Below, in pieces: positions 1 to 7,345 of a stretch of 8,838 nucleotides of DNA. Positions within the stretch are counted from its first letter, which is position 1, and each line of letters begins with the position of its first letter. Source of the DNA: Pseudomonadota bacterium (lineage in GTDB: Bacteria; Pseudomonadota; Alphaproteobacteria; Sphingomonadales; Sphingomonadaceae); assembly GCA_030271595.1 (NCBI GenBank), contig JARXKO010000053.1, forward strand, positions 1 to 8,838, in the 5' to 3' direction. Both the position numbers and the translations under genes were made by a program. The notes under the pieces are model-generated. The model saw only the letters and a list, made by a program, of their open reading frames with translations. It had not been told where the DNA came from and searched no databases.

Positions 1-119
1 TCGGCTTCAACTGGGTCTCACCATTCGGTCCTTTGCGGATCGACATCGCCAAAGCCATTCTCAAGCAGAAGGGCGACGAAACCAAAATCTTCAGCTTCAA
101 CGTAGGAACCTCATTCTGA
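1..119 (+). CDS. bamA: Outer membrane assembly protein BamA, C-terminal fragment
   Basis: The reading frame open from base 3 encodes the last 38 residues of a protein ending in FNVGTSF and a TGA stop at 117-119. The stretch GFNWVSPFGPLRIDIAK, followed by a terminal beta-strand with C-terminal phenylalanine, is the typical end of BamA, the 16-stranded barrel that inserts outer-membrane proteins. The C-terminal aromatic is the signal recognised by the BAM machine itself. The ompH and fabZ genes directly downstream are the standard neighbours of bamA in Gram-negative bacteria, which supports the call. The gene starts outside the window, so the POTRA domains cannot be checked. Confidence 0.9.
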   Translation, partial: GFNWVSPFGPLRIDIAKAILKQKGDETKIFSFNVGTSF

Positions 120-703
120 TGAAAAATTTGCTCGTTTCAGCCGCCGCAGCGGCATCGTTCATTGCCCCCGCTGCGGTTCAGGCCCAGGCGCTCCCTGCGG
201 CCGTCGTCGCCGTCGTCGATCTCGACAAGGTGACCAGCGACTGCACGGCCTGCAAGACCGCCGCGGCCTCCCTCAAAAGCCAGGCAAGCTCCCTCCAGGC
301 GCGCGAAACGTCGCTCGAGGCCCCGCTCAAGACCGAGGCCCAGGCGATTCAGGCCGCGATCGACGCGCTTGGCGGCAAGCAGCCCGATGCCGCGCTCCAG
401 GCGCGGGTCAAGGCCTTTCAGGCCAAGCAGCAGGCCGGCTCGGCCGAGCTTGGCGCCAAGCAGCAGGAAATCCAGCGCAACCAGGCCTATATCCAGCAAC
501 AGATCTCGGCCAAGCTCGGCCCGGTTTACCAGCAGGTCATGCAACGCCGTGGCGCCAATGTGCTGGTCGAGGCCGGAGCAACCCTTGCTGCCAGCGCCGC
601 GATCGATGTCACCGCCGACGTCACCGCCGGCCTCAATGCCAGCCTGCCGTCGATTTCGGCCAACGCCCCGGCCCAGGCCCAGCAGCAGCCGCAAGGCCGC
701 TAA
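119..703 (+). CDS. ompH: OmpH/Skp-family periplasmic chaperone
   Basis: This 194-aa protein has a Sec signal peptide (residues 1-22, a lysine then an Ala-rich hydrophobic core ending near VQA). It is followed by [10 protein letters not shown], the first strand of the Skp/OmpH fold, and a long Gln/Ala-rich helical section (about 45-140) that fits the coiled-coil tentacles. The end is a low-complexity Ala/Gln tail. Skp holds unfolded outer-membrane proteins in the periplasm on their way to BamA. The ATG shares its A with the bamA stop (TGATG), so translation is probably coupled; an AGGA lies about 11 bases upstream inside bamA. A CxxC pair (Cys42, Cys45) near the first strand is absent from E. 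coli Skp. Family identity is firm; chaperone activity is inferred from family and context. Confidence 0.9.
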   Translation: MKNLLVSAAAAASFIAPAAVQAQALPAAVVAVVDLDKVTSDCTACKTAAASLKSQASSLQARETSLEAPLKTEAQAIQAAIDALGGKQPDAALQARVKAFQAKQQAGSAELGAKQQEIQRNQAYIQQQISAKLGPVYQQVMQRRGANVLVEAGATLAASAAIDVTADVTAGLNASLPSISANAPAQAQQQPQGR

Positions 704-710
704 TCCGACG

Positions 711-1187
<477 letters not shown>

Positions 1188-3011
1188 TACCGGCGAACAC
1201 CCCGAGTCCTTCGGTCCGATACCCGGCCGAATCCTGGTATTTCTGGTCGAGCAAATTGGAGCCGCGGGCGAATAGCTCGACGCCGCTGCGAAGCGCATAG
1301 GCAACGCGCGCTTCGGCCAGCCAATAGGACCCGAGGCGCACGATATCGTAGGGAAAATTGTCCCGCCGGTCGCGATGCTCGCCCACATAGGCGATCGACG
1401 CGGCATAGCTGAACCGGCCGGCGGCGCCGTCGGCGATCAGCGCCCCGCTGTGACGCGGGCGGCGCAATTCGATCGCTTGTTGATTCGGCGTCGCGGTCGG
1501 TTCGGTGGCGTCGAGATACGCATAATTCGCTGACAGGTGCAGCCGATCGGACGGCGCCCAGCCCATCTCCGCCTCAATTCCGGCGCGATGGCTGGCACCC
1601 GCGCGGTTGATGGTCGATGTCTGAAACGTAACCGGGTCGAAGGTGTCGACGATCTCCTTGCTCAAGTGCTGGCGATAGGCGGTGAGTGCAGCGTTGAAGC
1701 TGCGCTTGCGAAATCGAATCGAGGCTTCAAACCCGCGCGAGGTTTCGGCGCTAAGTGATGGATTACCAACGAAGTTGCCGGGGAAAAACCCGTACAAATC
1801 AAAGAAAGTCGGTTGGGCGATGCCCTCGCCATATGAAGCTGCGACTGCAAATCCTCCGCCGGCGTCGACCAGCGCCGATGCGCGCACTGTGGTGGCGTCC
1901 TTGAAGCGATTGAAGACATCATGGCGAAGCGCGACATCGGCGGACAAACGCCCGGCGTCGCCGCGCCATTCGACCGTCACCGCCTGATGATTTCGGTCGC
2001 GGTCCTGGTTGGTCAAACCGCCGAACGCGACGTCGCGCGAGTGGAAGCGTTCCTGTTCAACTTCGACCGCTGCGATGACGCGGTGATTGATCTTGCCGGT
2101 GGTGAAGCGGCGTTCGATTTGCGCCTCGGCGTTGAGCCTTTGCCCCGCCGTGCGGTTGACCGGGTCGCGGCCGAGAAAATTGCGGTCGGTGGACGTCAGC
2201 AGCGAGCCCGACACATGCCCGGCCCAGTCCGACTCCTGACTGCCGCCTTCGATCCACAATCGGCCCGCGGCGAGCCGGTTGCGGCTGTTGTCGAGGGTAT
2301 CCTTGTGGACAAAGGTAACCGGGTCGTAGCCGTCAAAATCGCTTCTTCCCGAAAGCACAAAGCCCGACGCCCCCAAGCGGAGGGACGGGGCCAAGGGGTA
2401 GATGGCCCTGACCCGCGCAGAGAGGTTGCGATAGCCGTCTTTGTCCCCGCCGGGGCTGCCGAAGCTGTCGATCCCGATTGCCCGCTGCCAGCCAATTGCA
2501 CCAGCCAGCGCCGCTCCGCCCGCTTCGAAGCCCCCCGCAGCGGAGGCGCGGCGAAAGCCGAAACTTCCGGCTTCGCTCGATGCGGAAAAGCCCGGGTTGG
2601 TGGACCCGTCAACGGCAATGACACCGCCAATGGCGTCGGCGCCCCACAGGGCCGATTGCGGGCCGCGCACGACCTCGACCCGCGATATCAGGTCGGCATT
2701 GAGCAATTCAAAGCGCGGCGTATCGCCGGCTGCCGGGTCATTGGCGCGAATGCCGTCGATGAACAGCAAGGTGTGATTGGCCTCGGCGCCGCGGATTCGA
2801 ACTTCGCTTAGCGATCCCGCCGGGCCGATGCTGGTCACCGCCGCCGACGGAGTCAGCCGGATCAGGGCGGGGACCAGGGGTTCGCCGAGCCGTTCGACCC
2901 GCTCCGGGCCGATTACGGTGACGCTGGCCGCTGTATTCCTCTCGCGTTCCGGAGCACGCGAGGCGGTGATGACGATTTGATCGGCGGTGGTAATCGGTAT
3001 TGGCATTGGGA

Positions 3012-3042
3012 CCTCCATTGACGACAATTGCCGTCACGGAGG
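3012..3042 (-). promoter_or_regulatory. Shine-Dalgarno-sequestering hairpin, expression platform of the btuB riboswitch
   Basis: On the - strand CCTCC (3042-3038) pairs with GGAGG (3016-3012), and TGACG (3036-3032) pairs with CGTCA (3023-3019), leaving an 8-base loop. G3037 can wobble with T3017, with A3018 bulged, giving about eleven pairs in all. The 3' arm is the btuB Shine-Dalgarno sequence itself, so when formed the hairpin should block ribosome binding. No U-run follows, so control looks translational rather than by transcription termination. The competing pairing CGGAG (3079-3075) with CTCCG (3041-3037) could act as the anti-sequestor. All pairings were read by eye. Confidence 0.7.
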
Positions 3043-3104
3043 GTGCCGCGACTTGAGGTCACGGTCCGCCCACGCTCCGCGGCTGGTCCCGGCCGAAGAA
3101 ACGG

Positions 3105-3252
3105 ACGACGGATCGGGGCAGGTTCCTGACTTCGCCCTTGGGATCATCGACCCCGCCGGCACTTACAGTTGCGGGCACAGCGCCGGCTTTGCACCGGCTT
3201 CCCTTTGAACCGCCCCCGTCGGATCGAAACCCGTGGGCGGCACCTCGATCGA
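3105..3252 (-). promoter_or_regulatory. Cobalamin (adenosylcobalamin) riboswitch
   Basis: On the - strand the conserved core elements occur in the right order. They are GGTGCC near the 5' end (3243-3238), AAGGGAAGCCGGTGCAAAGC (3205-3186), GCCCGCAACTGTAAGT (3176-3161), and the B12 box AGTCAGGAACCTGCC (3131-3117). A P2-like stem can form between CCGCCC (3240-3235) and GGGCGG (3215-3210). Binding of coenzyme B12 is known to repress uptake genes through this aptamer. The gene it controls is the TonB receptor starting about 100 bases downstream. The outer boundaries are approximate; the core is unmistakable. Confidence 0.94.
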
Positions 3253-3257
3253 GGATC

Positions 3258-3287
3258 GTGCTACGCGCCGCGCGGACGGGCTGTCAA
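3258..3287 (-). promoter_or_regulatory. Probable sigma-70 type promoter of the btuB leader
   Basis: A perfect -35 TTGACA (3287-3282) is followed after 18 bases by TAGCAC (3263-3258), which matches the -10 consensus at three positions. Transcription would start near 3251, exactly at the 5' edge of the riboswitch. This placement is the main support, because the -10 is weak. The promoter lies only 30 bases from the start of the divergent membrane-protein gene. Confidence 0.55.
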
Positions 3288-3302
3288 ATTGCGCCTTGCC
3301 GG

Positions 3303-3316
3303 TTTATTCAGTGCCA
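3303..3316 (+). promoter_or_regulatory. Possible -10 element for leaderless transcription of the DUF6580-like gene
   Basis: TTTATT at 3303-3308 lies 8 bases before the ATG at 3317, the spacing expected if the mRNA begins at or next to the start codon. A poor -35 candidate, CTGTCA, sits 16 bases upstream of it. No Shine-Dalgarno sequence is visible before the ATG, which fits a leaderless message. The evidence is thin: one weak hexamer plus the absent ribosome site. Confidence 0.25.
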
Positions 3317-3853
3317 ATGACCAGCAATCGCACCCGCCTGATCGTCCTGCTTTTGGCCATCGTTGCGGCCGCCGCGCTTCGGCTCGTGCCGCATCCGCCC
3401 AATTTCACGCCGATCGGCGCGATGGCCTTGTTCAGCGGGGCCTATGTCGGGCGCCGCGCCTTGGCCTTCGCGGCGCCGCTTGCGGCCCTTGCGCTGAGCG
3501 ATATCATCCTCGGTTTCTATCCCGGCATGATTTATCAATATGTCGGGACCGCGATTGCCGTGACGATTGGTTTGGCCGCTTTGTCTCTGAGCCGCGGTCC
3601 GCTGCGGGTCGGCCTTAGTGCCTTGGCCAGCGCGCTGCTGTTTTTCGCGCTCAGCAATTTCGGTGTGTGGCTCGGCAGCGGGATGTATCCGCGCAGCCTT
3701 GCCGGCCTCGCCGAATGCTATGCCGCCGCGCTTCCCTTCTTCCAGAACAGCCTCGCCGGCGATCTGTTTTATACCGTTCTTCTGTTTGGCGGGTTCGCAG
3801 CGGCCGAACGACTGGTCCCGACGCTTCGCGAAGGAACGCCGCAACCCGCCTGA
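3317..3853 (+). CDS. DUF6580-type membrane protein, putative cobalamin/cobalt uptake component
   Basis: This 178-aa integral membrane protein has about five hydrophobic segments (8-24, 48-66, 73-91, 97-119, 147-166). Motifs include LRLVPHPPNFTPIGAMALFSGAY (21-43) and LSNFGVWLGSGMYP (112-125), followed by ECYAAALPFFQNSLAGDLFYT (133-153). I recognise these as the family NCBI calls DUF6580 putative transport protein, small proteins resembling ECF-transporter substrate-binding subunits; this is from memory. Function is not established. Divergent placement beside a B12-riboswitch-controlled receptor suggests inner-membrane uptake of corrinoid or cobalt, but the riboswitch itself points the other way. 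The ATG at 3317 is preferred because earlier in-frame starts would add a hydrophilic stretch encoded by riboswitch DNA. No energising ATPase is nearby. Confidence 0.8.
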   Translation: MTSNRTRLIVLLLAIVAAAALRLVPHPPNFTPIGAMALFSGAYVGRRALAFAAPLAALALSDIILGFYPGMIYQYVGTAIAVTIGLAALSLSRGPLRVGLSALASALLFFALSNFGVWLGSGMYPRSLAGLAECYAAALPFFQNSLAGDLFYTVLLFGGFAAAERLVPTLREGTPQPA

Positions 3854-3910
3854 CCGGTTCGGTTGCAACTTCGCCGCCCGCCTTGTAAGGGCGCCGCACA
3901 ATCTTTGGCT

Positions 3911-3927
3911 GCTGGTCGGTAACCAGC
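3911..3927 (+). promoter_or_regulatory. Hairpin in the rpmE leader
   Basis: GCTGGT (3911-3916) and ACCAGC (3922-3927) form a perfect 6-bp stem with a 5-base loop, ending 24 bases before the rpmE start. No T-run follows, so it is not a typical intrinsic terminator for the upstream gene. It could be a leader structure, since ribosomal-protein genes are often autoregulated at such elements, but a short stem like this can arise by chance. Confidence 0.3.
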
Positions 3928-3951
3928 GGCGCATCCAGGGAAATTTGAGCG

Positions 3952-4179
3952 ATGAAGTCCGAAATCCATCCCGATTATCACATGATCAACGTCGAAATGA
4001 CCGATGGCAGCAAGTTCCAGACCCGGTCGACCTGGGGCAAGGAAGGCGACACGCTCCACCTTGACATCGATCCCAAGGTCCACCCGGCCTGGGTTGGCGG
4101 CAGCCGCCAGCTTCAAGAAGGCGGCCAGGTCGCGCGCTTCAACAAGCGCTTCGGCGGCCTTTCCCTCGGCAAGAAGTAA
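3952..4179 (+). CDS. rpmE: 50S ribosomal protein L31
   Basis: This 75-aa protein opens [10 protein letters not shown] and contains RSTWGKEGD (25-33), HPAWVGG (44-50) and [10 protein letters not shown] (61-70), the hallmarks of L31 of the large ribosomal subunit, which bridges the subunits at the central protuberance. It has no cysteine: the CxC and CxxC zinc ligands of the E. coli-type protein are replaced by ordinary residues, so it is a C-minus form that should not bind zinc. AGGGA lies 10 bases upstream of the ATG (3937-3941). The acetyltransferase gene follows after 13 bases and may be cotranscribed. Confidence 0.96.
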   Translation: MKSEIHPDYHMINVEMTDGSKFQTRSTWGKEGDTLHLDIDPKVHPAWVGGSRQLQEGGQVARFNKRFGGLSLGKK

Positions 4180-4192
4180 GCCCCACCTCCAG

Positions 4193-4732
4193 GTGACGGC
4201 GAAATATCCCTCGGCTCCCCCACTGGAGACCGAGCGGCTGATCCTGCGCGCCTTTCGCGCTGACGATCTCGATCCTTTATGTTCTATGTGGGGCAACGAC
4301 GAGGTGGTCCGCTACATCGGTGGCACCAAGCTCGGCCGCGAGGACACCTGGCGGCGTTCGCTAGCCGCGACCGGGCAATGGCCGATCCTCGGCATCGGCT
4401 ATTGGATCGCCGAATTGAAAGCCGATGGGCGTCTCATTGGGCAACTCGGGTTCGCCGACTTCAAGCGCGACATGACCCCAAGCATCGAGGGTGAGCCCGA
4501 GCTCGGCTATGTCTTCGACCCCAGTGTCCACGGCCGCGGCATTGCCTTCGAAGCCTGCGCTGCGGCGCTTCGCTGGGCCGATGGACATCTCGGCGGCCCA
4601 TCGATCGCGGCGATCATTTCCCCCGGCAACGATGCATCGATGAAGCTGGCCGAACGGCTCGGCTTTGTCCGCCAGCCCGACGGCCTCTATCGCGGCGAAA
4701 TCACGACCTTGTGGCGGCGCGCCGCGCGCTGA
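4193..4732 (+). CDS. GNAT-family N-acetyltransferase (RimJ/RimL type)
   Basis: This 179-aa protein begins LETERLILRAFRADDLDPLC (11-30), the standard opening of the Acetyltransf_3 branch of GNAT enzymes. It has a GYWIAEL strand (69-75), an IGQLGF strand (82-87), ELGYVFDP (103-110) and the acetyl-CoA pyrophosphate-binding loop VHGRGIAFEA (112-121). The late segment ISPGNDASMKLAERLGF (142-158) is the conserved beta-alpha unit near the end of the fold. It transfers acetyl from acetyl-CoA to an amine; the substrate cannot be told, and this branch includes ribosomal-protein and antibiotic acetylases. The start was taken as GTG at 4193, since the longer open frame runs back through rpmE; no good ribosome site is visible. 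It ends one base before the opposite-strand DUF2207 stop. Confidence 0.87.
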   Translation: MTAKYPSAPPLETERLILRAFRADDLDPLCSMWGNDEVVRYIGGTKLGREDTWRRSLAATGQWPILGIGYWIAELKADGRLIGQLGFADFKRDMTPSIEGEPELGYVFDPSVHGRGIAFEACAAALRWADGHLGGPSIAAIISPGNDASMKLAERLGFVRQPDGLYRGEITTLWRRAAR

Positions 4733-6646
4733 TTACCAGCCGCCGCCGCCACCTCCGCCGCCGCCACCGCCCGTCGACCCGCCGCCGCCCGATCCGCCCG
4801 ACGATCCGGGCGCGGTCGAGGCCGACGAAATGCTGCTCGACAGCGAACTGCCGATCGAATTGGCGAAACCGCCGGCGTCATTCCACGGGCTGTGGGAGCC
4901 GGCATACCAGGCAAAGCCCTGCCGCCCCGCAGCCGTCGCTGCCGCAAGCTGTGCCGAAAAGCGGTCGGCCCAGCGGTTCTCGACCGCCAGTGCGATCGCG
5001 TAGGGCAGGTACTGTTCGAACGTCTGGAGCGTGTCCGCCGGCGCTTGCATGCGGTCGAGCCGGTCGCGTTCGGTGATCGAAAGATATTGTTTGAACCCCG
5101 CGATCTTGTCGAGCAGTGCGCGGCCTTCGGCAGTCGGGGCGCCGATCCACGCGAATGACGACAGAGCCAGCGGAAGACCCGCCAGAACGAGCACGATCGG
5201 CTGCCACCGGCCCGAGCCGAGGGCGAGGCCGATGGTGCCCATCGCGGTCATCCCGGCGATTGCCACCAGCGCCAGCGAGGCGAGGCCGACGGCGCAGCCG
5301 ACCAGCGTCGAATAGCTCCTTTTCGGAAGGAAATGCAGCCACGCCGCGGTTCCAATCGCAAGCAAGGGGATGAACTGGAATGCGCGCGGTGCAAGCCCGT
5401 CGGCGAGGACGATGGCCAAAGCGGTCACATAGGCGCCGGCCGCCCAGACCGCGACCGCCACACCTGCCCAGCCGTAATTGCGTTTGAACGCATGGTCTTC
5501 AAAGCGGGTCTTATACGCATCTTCGAGCACGCTCTTGGCGGCGCTGAAGGTGGCGTGGTTCTTGTTGTCGAGCTCGATTTGCGCGCCGGGCGCGACGAGG
5601 GTCGTGATCGCGGATTGTTCGGCCTCCTCGAGCGTGGCTTTGGGCGGGGTCGTCAGCCCCTCGATATATTTGTCACCGCCAAAGCCCAGAAAACCCTTTT
5701 CCTCGACCAGTTTGATGTGGCCCTTGACCCCGGCATCGACGATCGCCGCGGCGAAGGCGCGATTGTCGAGACCCTCCTTGACGACATAGCGCATCGCCGC
5801 CGGGCTGAGACCCTCGGGCGGCGCGAACAGCGGCACCACGGTCCCGGCGCGCGGATTACGACCGGCGCGCTGCCATGCATAATAAAGGAACCACAGGACC
5901 GCGAGCAGGCTTGCGCCGGCAACCAGCATCGGCAGCATATCGGTGATGAACCAGCCGAGCTTTTGATTGGCGCTTGGCGCATTCACCACGCCTTTGGGAA
6001 AAGCGGCGGCGACGGTCAGCCCTTCATAGGAGCCGAGCGGCGCTGTGGTCTCAAACCGGATCGATCCCGGGCGTTCATCAGTCACCGCGGCATCAGTGGC
6101 GGTCGACCCTTGGGACCCGGTATAAACCGAACGCTGGCCGAACCTGGCGGGCGAGGGCAGGGTGATGGTCGCGCTGGCGTGGTCGATCGGAAAGCCCCAG
6201 CCATTGCCGGTGACATTCCAGTAGAGCTCGTCATAATCCTTGAAATAGCCAAGCTCGCGCGTGACCCGGTAATGGATCCGGTAGCGATGCTCGCCCGGCG
6301 CCACGGTGGTGTCGGCCGAGCCGAGCTTGATGCGCACGCCATTGCCGAGCGATTCGCTCGCCGATTTGACCGGCAGGCCGTCGAGCGCGGCGTCGAGCAA
6401 GGTGAAGCCGACCTTCATCTTCCCGCCGTTGGGGATCGTGTAGCGGGTCGGGAAATCGCGGTAGATGCCGTGGTTGATCTGGCTGTTCTCGGCATTGACC
6501 CGGATCGCCTCGGTGACGTCGAGCGCGCCGTCCTTCTGGACCGCGACGACGCTGTCGAAGTCGAGGATTTTCTCTTCCGCCGCGGCCACGCCGGGCGCGG
6601 CAATCAAGGCTAGCGCAACCGCGGCCGCGCGCCACAGGCGGATCAT
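4733..6646 (-). CDS. DUF2207 domain membrane protein with glycine-run C-terminus
   Basis: This 637-aa protein has a signal peptide (1-23, cleavage after GVAAA). An extracytoplasmic beta-rich DUF2207 domain follows (about 27-225; IYRDFPTRYT and DYDELYWNVTGNGWGFPI are typical). There is one membrane segment at about 236-258, a cytoplasmic part with a winged-helix-like stretch (280-390), and further membrane segments at about 392-414, 423-440, 446-477 and 482-500. A conserved C-terminal motif FEQYLPYAIALAVENRW lies at 543-559. Residues 617-637 are almost all Gly and end in Trp. The function of the family is unknown; it is regularly paired with LemA. The start lies 2 bases after the lemA stop, so the two are surely cotranscribed and probably translationally coupled. 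The 3' end meets the acetyltransferase gene tail to tail with no gap. Confidence 0.92.
   Translation of the reverse strand: MIRLWRAAAVALALIAAPGVAAAEEKILDFDSVVAVQKDGALDVTEAIRVNAENSQINHGIYRDFPTRYTIPNGGKMKVGFTLLDAALDGLPVKSASESLGNGVRIKLGSADTTVAPGEHRYRIHYRVTRELGYFKDYDELYWNVTGNGWGFPIDHASATITLPSPARFGQRSVYTGSQGSTATDAAVTDERPGSIRFETTAPLGSYEGLTVAAAFPKGVVNAPSANQKLGWFITDMLPMLVAGASLLAVLWFLYYAWQRAGRNPRAGTVVPLFAPPEGLSPAAMRYVVKEGLDNRAFAAAIVDAGVKGHIKLVEEKGFLGFGGDKYIEGLTTPPKATLEEAEQSAITTLVAPGAQIELDNKNHATFSAAKSVLEDAYKTRFEDHAFKRNYGWAGVAVAVWAAGAYVTALAIVLADGLAPRAFQFIPLLAIGTAAWLHFLPKRSYSTLVGCAVGLASLALVAIAGMTAMGTIGLALGSGRWQPIVLVLAGLPLALSSFAWIGAPTAEGRALLDKIAGFKQYLSITERDRLDRMQAPADTLQTFEQYLPYAIALAVENRWADRFSAQLAAATAAGRQGFAWYAGSHSPWNDAGGFANSIGSSLSSSISSASTAPGSSGGSGGGGSTGGGGGGGGGGGW
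4736..4798 (-). repeat. Low-complexity glycine-codon tract, end of the DUF2207 gene
   Basis: Codons 617-637 encode an almost pure glycine tail closed by tryptophan, seen on the + strand as runs of CCG and CCA triplets. It is a trinucleotide-type low-complexity tract and a likely site of length variation by slippage. Gly-rich C-termini are common in this family, so the tail is expected coding sequence. Confidence 0.75.
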
Positions 6647-6648
6647 GG

Positions 6649-7218
6649 TCAGGCCGCCGGCTTGGCGAACGAAACTTTGGGTGCGCTCTGGATGGCGGGG
6701 TCGTCGTCCTGATAGAACGGCTCCTCGGTGAAGCCCATCGGCCGCGCGATCAGCACCGAAGGGAACGACTGCACCGCGGTGTTCAAATCGCGGACCGTGG
6801 CGTTGTAATACCGCCGGGCGCTCTGCAATTCGGTCTCGATCGCCGCCAGCTGCGCCTGCAGGTCGAGGAAGTTCTGATTGGCCTTGAGGTCGGGATAATT
6901 CTCCGCGACCGCGAGCAGGCGGCCGATGATCCCGGTCATCGCGGTGTCGGCGGCGGCGGTCTGGGCGACGCTGCCGGTGGCATTGACCTGCCCCCGCAGC
7001 GCGGTGACTTGCTCCATCACTTCGCGCTCGTGGGTGGCATAGCCCTGGACCGTCTCCACCAGATTGGGGATGAGGTCGGCGCGGCGGCGCAGCTGGACGG
7101 TGATCCCGCTAAAGCCTTCCTTGACCAGGGCGCGCAGGCGCACCAGCCGGTTGTACAGGCCGACGACGAACAGCACCGCCAGGACAATGATTCCGATGAT
7201 GATCAACAAGGTCAGCAT
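6649..7218 (-). CDS. lemA: LemA family protein
   Basis: This 189-aa protein matches the LemA family length. An N-terminal membrane segment (2-21) with very short outside part is followed by LYNRLVRLRALVKEGFSGI (21-39), RRRADLIPNLVETVQGYATHE (44-64), ENYPDLKANQNFLDLQAQL (106-124) and ARRYYNATVRDLN (134-146), all family signatures of a long helical bundle. The function is unknown in general; LemA proteins are linked to envelope processes and to partner proteins such as DUF2207 or TPM-domain proteins. The start is clear: a GGGGG run lies about 6 bases before the ATG. It is the first gene of a two-gene unit with the DUF2207 gene. Confidence 0.95.
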   Translation of the reverse strand: MLTLLIIIGIIVLAVLFVVGLYNRLVRLRALVKEGFSGITVQLRRRADLIPNLVETVQGYATHEREVMEQVTALRGQVNATGSVAQTAAADTAMTGIIGRLLAVAENYPDLKANQNFLDLQAQLAAIETELQSARRYYNATVRDLNTAVQSFPSVLIARPMGFTEEPFYQDDDPAIQSAPKVSFAKPAA

Positions 7219-7241
7219 GATGGTCCCCCTAACAATGGGCC

Positions 7242-7270
7242 AACATACCGAGGGGACGCCGCACTAGAAA
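7242..7270 (-). promoter_or_regulatory. Possible lemA promoter
   Basis: On the - strand TATGTT (7247-7242) fits the -10 consensus at four of six positions. A weak -35 candidate, TTTCTA, lies 17 bases upstream (7270-7265). Transcription would start about 17 bases before the lemA ATG. The -35 half falls in the gcdH-like remnant, so if real the promoter formed at that junction. Weak evidence. Confidence 0.25.
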
Positions 7271-7293
7271 GCCACAATCCCAGTGATCGTCCG
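7264..7293 (-). pseudogene. Remnant of a gcdH 3' end (last ten codons)
   Basis: Read on the - strand these 30 bases give RTITGIVAF and a TAG stop. The end of the gcdH gene at 8693-8722 gives RAITGIAAF and TAG. The two match at 25 of 30 bases, and two of the differences are silent third-position changes. Upstream the resemblance to an acyl-CoA dehydrogenase stops abruptly: no EGTHD motif can be found in any frame. It is therefore a diverged duplicate of only the gene's end, lying between lemA and the 439-aa protein gene. Confidence 0.65.
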
Positions 7294-7345
7294 ATACGCA
7301 CCGCATGAATTTGCTGGGCGGAAGCAATCGGTCAGTCGCTGCTCT

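Noticed and set aside
1921..2811. Open + strand frame of 296 codons opposite btuB
   Set aside because: It is an antisense shadow of the receptor gene: no family motifs, no ribosome site, and composition typical of a complementary frame.
3007..3037. Earlier starts for btuB (TTG 3027, ATG 3018) or a GTG-initiated frame at 3037
   Set aside because: GGAGG is correctly spaced only for the ATG at 3006. The earlier starts lie in or next to the sequestering hairpin and add no signal peptide. The GTG frame is in another phase and encodes no receptor sequence.
3233..3316. Upstream in-frame extension of the DUF6580-like protein
   Set aside because: The added 28 residues are polar, unlike the family N-terminus, and are encoded by DNA that forms the 5' part of the opposite-strand riboswitch and its promoter.
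4736..4798. Triplet-rich tract as a CRISPR or minisatellite array
   Set aside because: There are no unique spacers or regular repeat units. It is explained by glycine codons at the end of the DUF2207 gene.
5333..6613. Long + strand open frame (426 codons) opposite the DUF2207 gene
   Set aside because: It lies wholly antisense to a well-supported gene. Its product is Arg/Gly/Asp-rich without any recognisable domain, a usual by-product of GC-rich codon bias.
7219..7345. Mobile element in the lemA upstream gap
   Set aside because: No inverted repeats, transposase or integrase frame is visible there; only the gcdH-end remnant can be supported.
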